This document shows, piece by piece, positions 1-12,900 of a stretch of DNA of 64,000 bases. The notes beneath the pieces are model-generated. The model searched no databases, had not been told where the DNA came from, and was given only the letters and a program-made list of their open reading frames with translations. The translations under genes were made by a program, and so were the position numbers. The stretch is from contig NC_044030.1 of NCBI RefSeq assembly GCF_900496995.4, positions 74,256,687-74,320,686 of the forward strand. Reading direction: 5' to 3'. Each line of letters begins with the position of its first letter. Position 1 is the first letter of the stretch. Origin of the DNA: Aquila chrysaetos chrysaetos (taxonomy: Eukaryota > Chordata > Aves > Accipitriformes > Accipitridae).

Positions 1-1021
1 AGCCTGTGGTTTAGGGGCTTTCCTGGGATTTCAGACCTCCTGGGACTGAGAGGCATTTAAATGTTCAAGTGCCTCCTTCAGCTGCCAAAACTTGCATAAA
101 AGGCTATCTGTTTGAGAGGGAGAACAATTTCAAACTGCATCTCAGTTCCTTGCTAGCATCTGCTCAGGCTTGCAGGTAAGCAGTAAGTGTAAGACAAAGA
201 GCCTTGGACAGCCACCCTCAGCAGCTCTGTAGTCTGTTAGATGTACAGTGGATGTCTGTTGCAGTCTGAGGTGTTTTACTGCCATGACAGAAGTGCTGGA
301 CTGAGGATTTTAAAGCTGTATTGAGACCTGGGCAACTGAGATGTTCATGGTACTGCTGCACAGAAGCTGTGATTAGTACCTAATGCCTTTTGAGCCTGGG
401 CACAGGAGGGAGACTTTTTTGGAGTTTAGACTTGGTTCAGACTGAGGCTTTATGCTGACTTCTTGTGCATCCAAGTGTGGCAAATGCAAAAGTGTCTGAT
501 CTGACTGTTTCTTTTCTATATATACTGATTCTTGTGAGATTCAAGCCCACACCTTAGGGTACAAAGGCATAATATTTGTAAAAAAGTGTTGGGTCCCATC
601 AATGAGAACTAACAGAAGGAATTAATTAGCAAGAGGTGGATAGAAGGGATAAGAACACACTCAATCTGTAGAAATGTCATGCTTCAGTTTTCTAATGAAG
701 GCTTAAATCAGCAATTATTGGTGTTTTAAGGCAGGAGGATTATTGATAAGGAGACTATATGCTCTTCTTTCCTGAAGACTTCACTTAATGGATTATTAAA
801 GTTTGCAAAGCCACAGGTAGATGTCAAACCAAGAGTTAATTTAAGGCATTATTTTGAAGAAACTGATGTCATGTCACACTTAATAGCATTCTTTATTTTT
901 TTTTCTTCCTGATGTTAAACATAGTTCTTCATCTGTATGCAAGATTTTTTGTTTTGGTTTTGTTTTGTTTTGCTCCCAAGTTGTATTGATTAGCAAATGA
1001 ATCTTCTACTTCTCTGTCTAG
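1..1021 (+). other. NADK2 intron, nothing further seen
   Basis: This is intron sequence upstream of the first exon in the window. The exon expected before it, which in the family encodes the glycine-rich NLCTGTGS region, was not found here and must lie off the window. No repeat was recognised. Confidence 0.6.
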
Positions 1022-1077
1022 GTCCTATAATATTAACAAGGTAGCACATCAAGCTGTTGAAGAGATCCTTAAGATCG
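1022..1077 (+). CDS. NADK2: NADK2 coding exon a (phase-split first codon)
   Basis: An AG acceptor at 1020-1021 and a GT donor at 1078 bound 56 bases encoding [18 protein letters not shown]. The leading G completes a Trp codon from the previous exon, which lies off the window. Confidence 0.92.
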
Positions 1078-4000
1078 GTGAGTGAACAGTGTGGCATTAC
1101 TGGCCAAGTTTATAGAAAGATACACCTATCTAATTGGGGCTCTTTCTCTTGGCTCAACAGCTAAAAAGCATGGAAGTTTGACTATGCCATTGAACACGGA
1201 ACTAGTACAAAAAGGTTAGTGAAAAAAGCAAGATTTCTTTAAGGTATCTTAACTTTGACTAGTTCATTTTGTTTGTACTCATACTCAGCACTGCTTTTGG
1301 TATTTTAGCACTCTTGCAATATTAGTCTTTCTTACAAACATTATTTAGGCACTTTTGGTGAAAAATATCTGACCTGATATGAAGGCACTTACTTAGACTT
1401 TAGTATGTATAGATCTACAGGAGAGTTTCAGTTCTAAGATTGGAGACACTTAATCACCTGAAGAGAGCTGTTGAGTATTCGTCATGCAATAGAACTGAAG
1501 GGAATCTTCTGTAAAATTAATTTTTTTTGCAGGTGAAGGCTATTAAACGTCTGGGAAGACTCAATATTCCCTCTTGGTAGGGAAGCTGCTCTTTCCTGGA
1601 GGAATGCGTGTTTCTGAGAATAACTAATTTTCTCTGGAAAAACTAATGGCTGATTTCTCTATTTACAGTAACAAATGATTACAATGAGTCCCTGCTCTAC
1701 AGTCCAGAAGAACCAAAGATGTTTTTCAGTATTCGAGAACCTATTGTAAACAGAGTTTTCTCAAGTAGCAGGCAGCGTGGCTTCTCTTCAAAGTAAGTGT
1801 TGGCTGTAACAGTCACTGAAGAGTTACTTAATTCTGTGTACTTCTCAAAGTAAGAGTAATCCAGGAGTTCCCCTTGAAGTGTTTCAACATCCAGTTTGTG
1901 TTTTGAGGGGCTCAAGTATTGTTCTTGTAACAACAGGAAGAAAAAGTTTCCAAATTGTGTTATGCCTTTTTAATGTTTGATCCATGCATAATCTTACAGA
2001 ATAAAAGAATCTCACTGTGCCCAGTTTTGGGTGTGTGCCATTTCCCTCAGTATGAGACACAGGCATTGACAAACTGGAGTGAATTCAGGAAAGGGCCACT
2101 GAGATGATTAGGGAGCCAAAAAACATGGTGTATAAAGGAGAGGCTCAAATGGTGCTTTTGTTTAGCCTGGAGGAGACAAGACTAAGCAGGGTGGATCCAG
2201 TTAACTCAGGAGACTGAGTTGAAGTCTTTTCAGAGCAGAGGCAACAGCCATGATGTTTATAGGATGTAAGATTCTGATAAAAAAAGGGAAATTTTTTTCA
2301 CAGCAAGAATGGTCAGGCAGTAGAACAGGTTGCCCAGAGACTGCTATCGCTGTCCTTGGAGGTACTTAAAACTTGTCTGGGCAAGGCCCTAAGCAACCTA
2401 ATCTGTCTTTGAAGTAAGGCCTGCTTTGAGTGGAAGGTTGGACTAGATGCCCTTCCAAACTAAATTATTTGGTAATCCAGTCATTTTAACTTAGGGCACT
2501 TGCTCCAGGGGAGGTTTAGATTAGATATTAGGAAAAATTTCTTCACCGAAAGGCTTGTCAGGCATTGGAACAGGCTGCCCAGGGAAGTGGTTGAGTCACC
2601 ATCCCTGGAGGTATTTAGAAGATGTGTAGACATGGTGCTTAGCGGTGTGGTTTAGTGGTGGACTTGGCAGTGTTAGGTTAGCGGTTTGACTTGATGATCT
2701 TAAAGGTCTTTTCCAACCTCAATGATTCTACAATTTTGTGATTTTTCTGGAGCTTGCCACAATTAAATATAAACACATGCTACTGTTAGTTATATGTTCA
2801 GAATAGCTATGCTGAGGACAATACAGTATCTCAGTATTAATTAAATGTTAATTCAACCTTTTATATCAAAACAAATGTCTAAAGGAGCTCTGACTCAAAG
2901 GAGACCTAAGTTCTGCTCCTCTTGAGCCACATCAGTGTTACAACATTTTATGACCTAGTAATAAAGGACATCTCTGGCTACTGGGACTAAATATTACATG
3001 TTTGATGCCCACTGTGGATGTGTCATGTCTTTAAATGTTTACTGCTTCATAGTCATTTGAATCTGGGAGTTCTTGAGTAAATCTTAAGAGATAGTAATGA
3101 GGAGAGGTTAAAATAGGAGCAAATAACTGCATTTTCATCCATGGATTTTACAGGACTAAGTGTTGTCTTATTTGGAGTCCTCAGCATGGGATATACTATA
3201 AAAACTATACTGGAACTACAAACGTCTGCATACTTATGAGGGATATCTGCCCATTTTTCCTCTTTTAGGTAGAATTTGCTGCCTGTCACAGTTGATCTTC
3301 AGCTCTTGATACTAGACACCTCCCCATTGCTGTTCTGTATCTGACATAGTAGCTACCCAGAATGAAATGGAGGAGTAGAACATGCCTCCACGTTCTTCTG
3401 CAGTGTCCAGACTTGGCTGTGTTTTAGTCATGCACAGGCCAATTAAGCTTTGACACTGTGGCTGTGCTTCCAAGCTTTTCATATTTGTGAAAGATGTGTC
3501 TTCCTGAAAATTTAAGTCACTAGATAATTGTTGATTAAATTTTGGAGATCAAAATATTGTCTAGATCAAAGCCTAAGTCAGAAGCAATCAAGCATATCCA
3601 TATGAGACTGCAGTCTTGCAGCTGCTTTGGCATAACTATTGGTTCCTATCTAGCAATATGAAAAAAGTTTGCAGAACTCTTTATTTAATAGTGTTCTCGC
3701 TTTCTACATATGTGAAAGGACGAATTCAAATGGTTGAGTCAATTTTCCTTTTAAAGGTAAGCGAAGAGGAAGATGGTTAGTAGCTCTATTCTGTCTTGTC
3801 CAGCTCTAGAAGACCCACCTTAAATTTTATAAGCTTAAATTTATATTTATTACCTTAAAGATATAGTAGGCAAACTCTAATATTGACAGTAATATGCTGC
3901 AATATCCATTTATGATGTTGCCTGACAAGCATTCAGACCTTCAACTTTGAAATTACATTCCCTTCTCTCTGTGAATGACTCATGTAACAAAATAGGCTGT

Positions 4001-4620
4001 ATTAATATCTAAATTATTTGAATCTTAAGCATTAATAGTTGAAACCGCATGTTCTACTTAACATGAAGACCATACATTAGAATCATAAGTTAATTGAAAA
4101 CTTTTCTGTGAAAGATTAAGTAAATCACTATTAAATGGGATCATCAGTAGCTTGCTTTGAAAAATACACCTAAACTGCAGCTTTTGGTATCAAGTGTTAT
4201 GTTATAGGCTGTCCTCAGACTCTTGGAGCAATAGTGTCCATTTGAACAAGGCCTTAAGTCTTCTCTGGACTCACTGCTAAGTCTATACAAAGTACTGATA
4301 GGTTGGGGGATTCTAGTGCTTAGTAGTACACTAAGTTCTTCTCTAAGTATGCTCCTGTGTGATTAAGCATTTACTGACTCACACAAAGGAATGTCCAAGA
4401 ACCAGTCTTACTCTTCAGATAAATGAAATACTTAATTTTTTTAAGCTATTTTGTGAAAACTTATTTTTTGGGTTTTTGCAGAGTCTGTGTCCGTTCCCGT
4501 TGTTGGGATGCGTGTATGGTTGTAGATGGAGGAACTTCTTTTGAGTTCAATGATGGGGCGATAGCTTCAATAATGATTGATACAGAGGATGCACTGTGCA
4601 CTGTTCTGCTGGAAGAATGA
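1022..4620 (+). CDS. NADK2: NADK2, mitochondrial NAD kinase 2 (C-terminal part; gene continues upstream of the window)
   Basis: NADK2 phosphorylates NAD to NADP in the mitochondrial matrix. Only the last about 124 codons lie here, in four exons: 1022-1077, 1161-1214, 1669-1792 and 4482-4620, joined by GT-AG introns with matching phases. The joined frame reads [15 protein letters not shown], then [12 protein letters not shown], then [20 protein letters not shown], then [17 protein letters not shown] and ends TVLLEE-stop, which matches the remembered human NADK2 C-terminus closely. The nucleotide-binding GGDG-type kinase motif belongs to upstream exons outside the window. It is convergent with SKP2, as in the human 5p13 block. 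No frameshift or premature stop is seen. Identity is very likely; expression was not tested. Confidence 0.95.
1161..1214 (+). CDS. NADK2: NADK2 coding exon b
   Basis: 54 bases after a CAACAG acceptor encode [18 protein letters not shown]. The donor is GTTAGT. The intron before it is only 83 bases. Confidence 0.92.
1669..1792 (+). CDS. NADK2: NADK2 coding exon c
   Basis: 124 bases between a TTTACAG acceptor and a GTAAGT donor encode [16 protein letters not shown] and then [16 protein letters not shown]. This is a strongly conserved part of the family. Confidence 0.94.
2068..2475 (+). repeat. CR1 LINE 3' end, worn copy, in the last NADK2 intron
   Basis: The stretch carries CR1 ORF2-tail and 3' UTR landmarks in sense orientation: GCCTGGAGGAGACAAG near 2166, AACAGGTTGCCCAGAG near 2322 and GGTTGGACTAGATGCCCTTC near 2437. 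It is 5' truncated, as is usual for CR1, and too worn to code. Confidence 0.8.
2498..2750 (+). repeat. CR1 LINE 3' end, second copy in tandem
   Basis: It starts with GAGGTTTAGATTAGATATTAGG and includes AACAGGCTGCCCAGGGAAGT, then ends GATGATCTTAAAGGTC and CCAACCTCAATGATTCTAC, the typical CR1 terminus. It lies head-to-tail behind the copy at 2068-2475 and looks better preserved. Confidence 0.88.
2751..4481 (+). other. Rest of the last NADK2 intron, nothing further seen
   Basis: AT-rich intron sequence. Short open frames, for example 3053-3289 on the minus strand, look like chance and match nothing recognised. Confidence 0.5.
4482..4620 (+). CDS. NADK2: NADK2 last coding exon with stop
   Basis: After a TTTTTGCAG acceptor the frame reads [20 protein letters not shown] and ends LLEE then TGA at 4618-4620. 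The first A completes the Lys codon begun in the preceding exon. Confidence 0.95.
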
Positions 4621-7330
4621 AGGACCCTAGCATCTTCTGCTGAAACAATTCTGGATCCAGAGAGGGAACTCCTGGAGATAGACAGCACATCACAATGCTG
4701 CATTATGTTGGAAGTTGGCCTTTTTGTATGCAAAAGCATTCGGAGGAAGCTTGAGATGCTTTTCATTCCTCTGGGTTGGGGAAACCTTAGCCTGATATGT
4801 AAGCTCTTTTTGCGTCTGCTGTAAAAGAAATGTATCTGAAGTCTTACCTCTAACTTCAGTGAAAATTGACATTTTAACCTGTAAGGCAAGCATGGAAGAA
4901 CAGGTAGATGGGTTCAAGTATTAAGTCAGTAGCATTAAATATTCAGATGTACAGTTTTTTTAGTAACAGTCTGGGACTGATGAAACTAAACACCTTCATA
5001 CATACACTTTTGTAGAAAAGTTGACTGTCAATCTAGCAATTTGATGAAAGGTTATATAGATTTTCATAAATCCTGATGTTGACATAATAGAAATGGAAAT
5101 ACAAACCTTTTGTATGCTTTTCAAAAATTTTACAACTTTGTAGTTTCATACAACTTGTGACAATTTTTTTTTTTTTTTTGCTCTTCCAGTATATTTTCTA
5201 CTTTGTAGATTTACATCAGAAGTAAAAGTCTGGTTTAATCACATCTTGAATGAGGTAGCTCTTACCTTTTCTCTTTGGCTAGAGAGGGACTTGAAACCCA
5301 AGGGTTTTCTTGAGCCCTTTAATAGGACTATACAAACCATAGAAAACATGCTGAAGTATGATATACTTCTTCACTGCATGGATTAGCTGGCTAGCAGGTG
5401 TTCGGTCACAGTAGTGCACGTAGGTGGCTATCATTAAGAAAGGTATTTGGCCTTATTAAGTTGAATGGTTTGGAATTTTATGTTCTGAATTTCTTTATAA
5501 TTGAAGAAGAATGAGATGTGCTGGGTGCTAGTAATTGGAGCGCAAGTTAATACCTCTATCTCTCGCAATTTTCCAAGTATGTGTTTTTAACTCCCCCAGC
5601 AATCTTGAAGTCCTATGCTGAATTCTACTGATATTTAATTGGCAACAAATTAATTTTAATTTTACATGCCTCTGATCATGTGTTAGGTAAGCAAGTCAAT
5701 AATAGGAAAAAAGCTCTGATTATAGAAGAGGAAGTTACTTTTTAGATAATGTTTTAGAGAAACTGTGAACTGCGACTGCCCTTGAAAGTCTCTGCTGATA
5801 ATTGCATAGGTGGGAGGGCAGAATTTGGCAAAATGAAGATTGCTACAGCAGGAACTTTTCTGCTACATGACTTGAAACAAACAGGTTTTGTCCTGTCTTC
5901 TACAGATCTATTTCCAAAAGTGAGTTTTCTTCAAACTACTTTTGATTGAAGAGACTTCTGAAACAGATGTTCTCAGGTCTAATGGAAATGTTCTCCAGTG
6001 TGGCCAATCAGTGTATTTATTGCCAACCACAAAATGTAAACTGATCTTTACAGGTGGAGGAAGTGGATAAAGGATTTTTTCCTTCTACTACTTAAGTGTT
6101 TGTATTCACTCTAAACCAGAATTTAGAGGAAATTTATTTGACCAGACCGTTCAATTCTAGGAAAATGTGATACTGATGGAGCTTTTTGAATAAGCTAGCA
6201 CTGTTTGTGTACATTTCACCTTTTAAGTGTGCTGCTGATAGAGTTATTTACACTATCTGCTTGAGTTATCATGATTATAGACCAGAAGGGGAAAATGAAA
6301 GTAGCCAAATACTCTTTCAAAACTTGGTAAGTTCAGGAACTATCAGAATAAAGCTCTTAATGTCTAAAATAATCTGCAAAAGTGGTCTAAAGGTAAGGAT
6401 GCAAAAGACTAATCTTTCTTTAGAAAGTTGGCTGCACAGAGACTAGGGTGTTTTTAGTTATTCCTAATCCATCTGTAACCAGCTAAGGATGGTTTATGTG
6501 CCTCTGGTACACTAGTCAATATGCTGTTAAGATTGAAAAAAACCCAAACCACCCACCAACACCATTAACACTAATTTATGACTTCCTAGGACTTTGCTAC
6601 TGGATTAGATGAGAGGTTTAGGTATTGAAAGGGTCCTTGAATACCTGCATAGACAAATTTACAGCAGAAACCCTGCCCTGACTTACTTAGAGACATTTGT
6701 GTGCTGCAATGTTTTAATGGAGACTGATTAGTCTGATCAGGGTGCATACCTCTTAAAGATGCCTGTCATTCCTTATTATGAATGCTGAGACTAAAAGGCA
6801 ATGTTTTCAGGCCCTACAGACCCAAAGTACGATCTGGTTTAGGGCTTAGTAAGAGATTTCACAGTCAAATTCCTAACTTACTTAGCAAACTAGAAACCTG
6901 ACCTACTCATGAGTGGCCTCTACTGGTTTTGTCTATATTTAACTGCACTTCCATTGAAGCATTTACTGGTGAATGCTTGATTTAAATAACTAGAATGAAT
7001 CAGAGATCTATAATAGATAAACAGTAAGCAAAGAAGCGTAGAATCCTTTTTAAGGATCCTTTATCACAAAGGATTGCCGTACAGACAACTTACCTGGTAG
7101 ACAGTATTTTGTGACAGGACTGAGTATTGGTTTAACACTGATTTCATCTGCCTGGACTGGCAGTGAACTCTGCACCTCTTCTACCTGCTGAATCAAATCC
7201 ATGGTCTTTTCATTGAGGCCAGTCCACACTGTGTTCTGCTAAACTACACCTGTCATTCTTTGTTTTTGTTTTTGTTTTTTCTTTTTTTTCCAAAGTGGTG
7301 TTTATACATTATGTAATAAAAATAAAAAAA
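4621..7330 (+). other. NADK2: NADK2 3' UTR (end inferred)
   Basis: AT-rich sequence without a supported gene follows the NADK2 stop. Overlapping AATAAA signals at 7315-7320 and 7321-7326 mark the most likely main poly(A) site. Earlier candidates are AATAAA at 6347-6352 and ATTAAA at 4934-4939. Transcript data would be needed to choose between them. Confidence 0.5.
7315..7326 (+). terminator. Candidate NADK2 poly(A) signals, two overlapping AATAAA
   Basis: Two AATAAA hexamers sit back to back in the sense direction of NADK2, about 2.7 kb after its stop and just after a T-rich stretch. The choice as main site is inference. Confidence 0.5.
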
Positions 7331-8165
7331 CTTAACAGATAGCTTCAGCTGTCCTGTGCCTTATTTCAACTTTCAAAAGTGTTTCACGTGCTTAGCTTCT
7401 TCTCACTTACTGTGCAGTTTATTTTAAATAATGGTTTCTAAGCCTTCATGCTTTAGGCAAAATGCAGAGACTTACCTATGTAGCTGGTTTTGGTATGGAT
7501 TGCTTGGAGCTACCAAGTAACTTTTTTTACTTAGGAAAAGGTCAGTGGTGTGTCCAGTACAGCTCCCATCATAACCAACAGACAGAAATATTTGTCCTCT
7601 TCCAGCACTGAACCTGGTACTTAAACCAAGTTCAGGACTATTACTTCTAGCTAAAGCCATGCTACTGTCCCAATTCTGTACAAGGTTTTAAGGCACAGTC
7701 TATTAAATGCTAAATGTATTGGTGATAACACCCTGTCCACTAAACCACCATTGTTCAGACACTGCTTGGACAAATGTCATTTTTTCACCCATAACACAAA
7801 GCTGGTGGCAGGTCAGGGAAAGTGTTGTCCCATCCATCAGTCATTTTGTACACTATAGCAATTCCTTAGATCTTTACTAAATGCAAGAGAAGTTGTATGG
7901 AGTTATATTGTGCATAGGAAGAAGAAGCATTTACAATAGTGCTGTGCTGCAAAGACTTCCTTTTTTTCTTCAAGTAATTTAAGGCATAAACCTAAGGCTG
8001 CGAACTGCAAAGCAGTAGAATATCCAGTATCCTCCAACCTCCCATCACTTCTCCACTCCAACTTTCACAAGGTATGTTGCCCATTAACTCTTTGAAGGGG
8101 CACAAGCCCATTAGTGACTCAAGTGTTACTTACGCTTGGTTAAATTTAATAAAAGACAACATACA
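7331..8165. other. Convergent gap between NADK2 and SKP2 3' ends
   Basis: No gene or repeat was recognised. A further plus-strand AATAAA at 8148-8153 could extend NADK2 transcripts to the SKP2 poly(A) region. A 62-codon open frame on the minus strand at 7472-7660 has no support. Confidence 0.45.
8148..8153 (+). terminator. Distal NADK2-strand AATAAA candidate
   Basis: A canonical hexamer on the plus strand, 37 bases before the minus-strand signal at 8190-8195. If used, NADK2 and SKP2 transcripts would meet or overlap at their 3' ends. Confidence 0.3.
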
Positions 8166-8169
8166 ACAG

Positions 8170-9740
8170 ATTAACAAGACAATGCTGTATTTATTATACT
8201 ATAGAAACTCAAGTTAAATATCAAATTGTAGTACTCCTACAATCTTTCCACAGTATTTAATCTGTTCTGTACTACCAGGTACTTATTCCTGAACTCTTCT
8301 TCAGATTGAGATGGGAAATACAGTACCTATACAACAGCCCCACAGCAATGCTGTAAGCTAACCTCAAACATCCATGAGTAACCACCTGCTTGCTTACTGC
8401 ATTCATGGGAATAGCAGCAGCATATTCATGCCCTACACAGGGTGCAAGTTCTACCCCTAGGACTTCTCAACTAACTTATACCTGCTGCAGCTTTCCAGGC
8501 TTATGCATGAGGACCCTGATGATAAAGCTAGATCAAAGTTTTACTTAAAGTCACTACTTGTCCCTATCCTTAGTTTGGTTTTGGTTTTTTTTTGACAGTT
8601 ACTCAGCTTTTCATATATCTTTAAAAAAACCAACACTAGACAGTAGTGGTTAGTGTTACAGGTACAAGAAGTGAAATGATACTACAAACATAAGCTGTTA
8701 TAAAGGAGAAACTGATGTATTTTAAGTGCACCAAAGCATCTCGTCTATCAGCACTTTTATGCTGTAGTCCCAGGTTTTGGTTTTGGTCTGAGATCTAGAA
8801 CCATTTGCACCCTCCTCCTGTAAGATTTCTGCCAATTTATCAGTTGCAGTTGAAATATCTGCTTCTTTAAAGGAAGTAAGATAACATTTTAAAGAAGTTT
8901 TATCTGAGATCAAGCTCACAGAAGCTACATTAAGGTTCTGTAATACTTGGAAAACTTCACACCACAACATGAAGCAATGATAACCAGCATCTACTTTTAC
9001 AGATTCTGAATGGGCTTTTCAGACTATATTTTGCTAACAATGAAGAATGCTAAAACCAAGATGCTACCCTTGTGGCCTGCTAAAGGGCAGCTTCACTGTA
9101 GCTGCTTTATACTGCTTCTTAAAACAGTACTGAGCTGTCCTTTAGCTGCTTTTGTGTAGACATCTCTTCCCCTATCCACTGTTTTCAGGTTTGATGAATT
9201 CAGACTCAGTTCTCTGTTGCTCTCACAAACAATGGATAGCTTCTCATCTTACTATACATCTTGTTTGATTAAGGATTTGAATAGGTTTAATTTGCAAACT
9301 TAGACGAAGACAATTCCTTAATAAGCCTTATTAAGATACCTAGCACCTCTACAAGCCGTTTCAGGAGTTGTAGAGCTGGAAGAGCTAACCAAAAGCACTT
9401 TTATAACACCTTAGAGCAACAAAAGCTCCATCAGAACCTGCAACAGGTGCTAGAGGCTGATACTGTTTAATTACAATGATAGTATTTTTTAAAATAACTC
9501 CTCTGTTAAAAAAAAAAAAAGAGGACTTACAAACTCTACAATTGCTCACAGGTCATGAGATTTCTAAAAGCTTTAAGTGAAAAACTGTAAAAATATTTAT
9601 GAAACTACATTAAGGCGTAAGACCAAGTTAGAATGCTTTTTACAATAACAGTACTATGATTAAAGGTGCTCCAGCACTCTGCTGCTTAAGGAGCTTCACT
9701 ACACACAGTGTGTCCATCGCATCCAGTGCATTGTAAATGA
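8170..9740 (-). other. SKP2: SKP2 3' UTR (end inferred)
   Basis: Non-coding sequence between the SKP2 stop at 9741-9743 and the AATAAA at 8190-8195. It holds an isolated open frame of about 95 codons on the same strand, 8722 to about 9010, without a recognised family. Confidence 0.5.
8190..8195 (-). terminator. Candidate SKP2 poly(A) signal AATAAA
   Basis: TTTATT on the plus strand is AATAAA for SKP2, about 1.55 kb after its stop. It is the first canonical hexamer I found downstream of the stop; ATTAAA variants occur nearer, for example at 9466-9471. Confidence 0.5.
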
Positions 9741-9954
9741 TCATAAGCCATTAGGATTTCTCAGTGTCAATCTGCATTTGATGCCCCAAATCTCATGGTT
9801 CTTTTTACTGCCAACAGTTGGCCTTGCAATACTTGTAAAGTGTGAACAATTGATCTTCATGTTAGGAAGTGTTTCCCTGAGGAGCTGTAGGGAACGATGA
9901 GTCACTATTCCAAATACCTGAAGAGTCTTTAATGTTGGAATTTCGCCAAGTTCT
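9741..9954 (-). CDS. SKP2: SKP2 coding exon 10 with stop (last LRRs and CKS1-binding tail)
   Basis: 214 bases encode [17 protein letters not shown], then [30 protein letters not shown] and a TGA stop at 9741-9743. The folded-back C-terminal tail is the part that contacts CKS1 and substrate in the known family structure. Confidence 0.96.
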
Positions 9955-12900
9955 CTAGAAAGAGAAAAATAAGAAATTAATCATGAACCTGAAAGCTTTT
10001 CTTTGCAGTCTGTGCCCAAAGTAGATAACTGCATTTCTACTAATTTTTTAGAAGTAAAGTAACTACTTAAGCTAAATTCCACTTCCTACTTTTTAAAAGC
10101 ACATATTTAATTGAAATGAGTTCTCTGTACTGGTAATTCAGGAAACTGTCTGGATAAATTGCTTCTTGCTATTCTCTCACACACAGAGTGAAAACAAACT
10201 GGTTCCTCCCCTTTCATTTCCCTGGACTTAAGTATTTAGAACAAGTGGAAGGAATTGCCCCAGATGAAGTTTCAGGATGTGGCTCAGAGGACACAAGCCC
10301 CTAAGTACTATCAGTGTCCAATTTGTTATGACGTTTTGGTGAGTAGCCAGCCCTGGCTTCTTGATTGCTTCACTTTTGCCCAGCCATAACGTGAACTGTC
10401 TATCCATAAGCAAGTATTAGACAAAATCCAAAGGCAGAGACACACAAGCTATCATCATGACAGCACACACTGCTACAAAAAAGGTTCTTCAGATTCCCAT
10501 TTTGATAGTCCTATTCCTCTCACAACCTTTTTCTTATTGTTGATCATTTCCTTAGGACTGACATCCTTCCTGAGGGGATTAAGATGGATAGCTGCTATAC
10601 TAATAAAAGGCAGAAAACCCCCACATACAAGTAACTCTAAGCTGTGTTTCAGTGGCAACCAATAACTGATACACATGCCCACAAAAGCAAAGGAATATAA
10701 ACAGATTAGCTAGTCAGCAAGTACTGTCAACTCTGTTAACTTTTCCAAAGGACTATACCTTCCTTGCTGCATAACTGAAAGCCTAATATTGACACCAATA
10801 CTTGTCACTGGCAGGACTGGAACCTCCAGCTGTACCTCACAGTAATGAGTATGAGTAGTACAATGCCATTAAGGGACAACACTATGCATGCACTGTGCAG
10901 CAAGTTCCATGAGTGCAGACTGACATCTTGGAAAGATTATCTCAGATACCTTTGGTTCCAGTCTGGATTCTCAAAGGTACATGCTCTAGCAGTCAGGTTA
11001 TTTTATCTCAGTTCTTTATACCTAATTCCTTATATCACTAAGTTTTCAAAACAGTACTTGCAATACTAAACCTAAAATAAAGCAAGTTAAATTAACTTAT
11101 TCTCTGTACAAATATCAAACCAAAGCCATTTAGAGATTACTTACACTAAGGCAGCAGGTGATATCTGATAACATCGGCTAAGACACAGATGTTGTAGAAA
11201 GATGAGTCGATGAAAATACTGGAAGCACTCAGGCTTTAACATCACACTGTCACTGTACATGACAGCACATGAAATAGAGGTTTAAGGATAAAGCAGCAGT
11301 AAATTTAGTATTTCCAAAATTCAGGCTGAGAAATTTAATGAGTATCAACTTTTTCTACCACTGAAGTATTTTTTTTCTCAGTATGGAAGTAACCCATTTT
11401 TAGTGTGTGTTGTAAGGGAGGGATTTTGATTTTCACTGAAGAGCAAGTGAAGCAGAAGCTTCTCTGCAGGCAGATATTCTGCAGAACTCATGCCATGAAA
11501 AGGCATTTACTTTACACATTGAGATTTCAAAATATTTTCATTGACTAGGTCAGAGCCAAAATACATTTTTTTTTTTTTTTTACAGTTCTATGGCCAAGTA
11601 ACAAATTTTTATCAGAGCTGAACTAAACCCTCTCTAGGATGCTAGGCTCATAAACTGTATGCATCTAAATGCTTCCTTCTACTCCGCATATTGACTATGA
11701 TCACTTGTTAGTTAACAAATCCTGTACATCTGTAACATTTATGCTGAGGTGACAAAGAAATCTTCAAGTTAGTTACCTGCTCCGGGTTAGGTCATGCTAG
11801 ATAGCAAATCTTATGTAGGTTTAGCACAGAAAGTATTTTCTGGTTGTGCAATCCTACACAATCATGCATTATTGCTGTATAATTACTGCACTGCAATAGA
11901 ACTGGCAATCCCCTGAACCATAAAGATTTAAGGGCTAGCTGCACAGGTCTTCTTACCTCAGATCTAAATGGACGAGAAAAGGACATCTTTCCACCAGTGT
12001 TTTAATGTCTGAAAAGAGGTCACACAGAGTCAGCCCATCTTTCAGTAACAAAATGAATGTGCTTTATACAGCCTACTCACTTCCGTACATGTTCATTTGT
12101 ATCTTCTCTACTGGAACCCCACAACTGAAACGCAACTTTTTGTTAAAAAGATACACACTTGAGACTTACAGCATATAGTTTGTCTATCAAGATACCTTAC
12201 AGGGACTTTTTTTTAATCCTCAGCAAAACAGATTAATTTAGTCCAAAGAAGTGTCCCAAAAAGTCAATTGCACCAGCAACTTAGCAAGTGAATAATTCAA
12301 ATGATATTGCTGTAGGAATCTACTGAGACACAGTAATAGTGAGATGCCTGAAATTCTGACATGTAGTGAAAAAAAAAAAAAAAGAAAAGTTTTCCACACA
12401 TCAAATACCCTTTCAGAGCATCAAGTTCTTTAGGCTTCTCCATTTTTACCCACAGAAAGTTCCTTCCTCATGACAAAGGTATGATTCTCCTGAATTAGAC
12501 TGTAAATTCTCGAGACCATCTTTTCATTGTCTGCAAATAGCATAGAATCACCTGTGGCTCAGATATCACCTAAAAGGCCACTATTATTAGCAAGGTGCTA
12601 ATCAACATGCAAGAGGATTTTGGTATTTCAGAATTCACATGCAAAACTAAAGAAAACAATTCCTAAATTATGATGATTAGTGAAGTACTCAAATCTTATG
12701 CCTTATAAATTGCACGGAAAAAGAGAAAAATTACTCATAGAAAGTGTTTTGCAAACAGAAGAGCTCCGCACATTGTCTCTAATGGTCAGATCAACAGAAG
12801 GTTCAAATTCCTGATTTGAATGAGATTATGTAGCATGTTTGTTTATGGGTTTTGGGCTGAGATAAAAAGATGACTAGTGTATTTCCACACAAGGGAATGC

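Noticed and set aside
12795-12815. GGTTCAAATTCC resembling a tRNA B box
   Set aside because: No A box or cloverleaf could be found around it.
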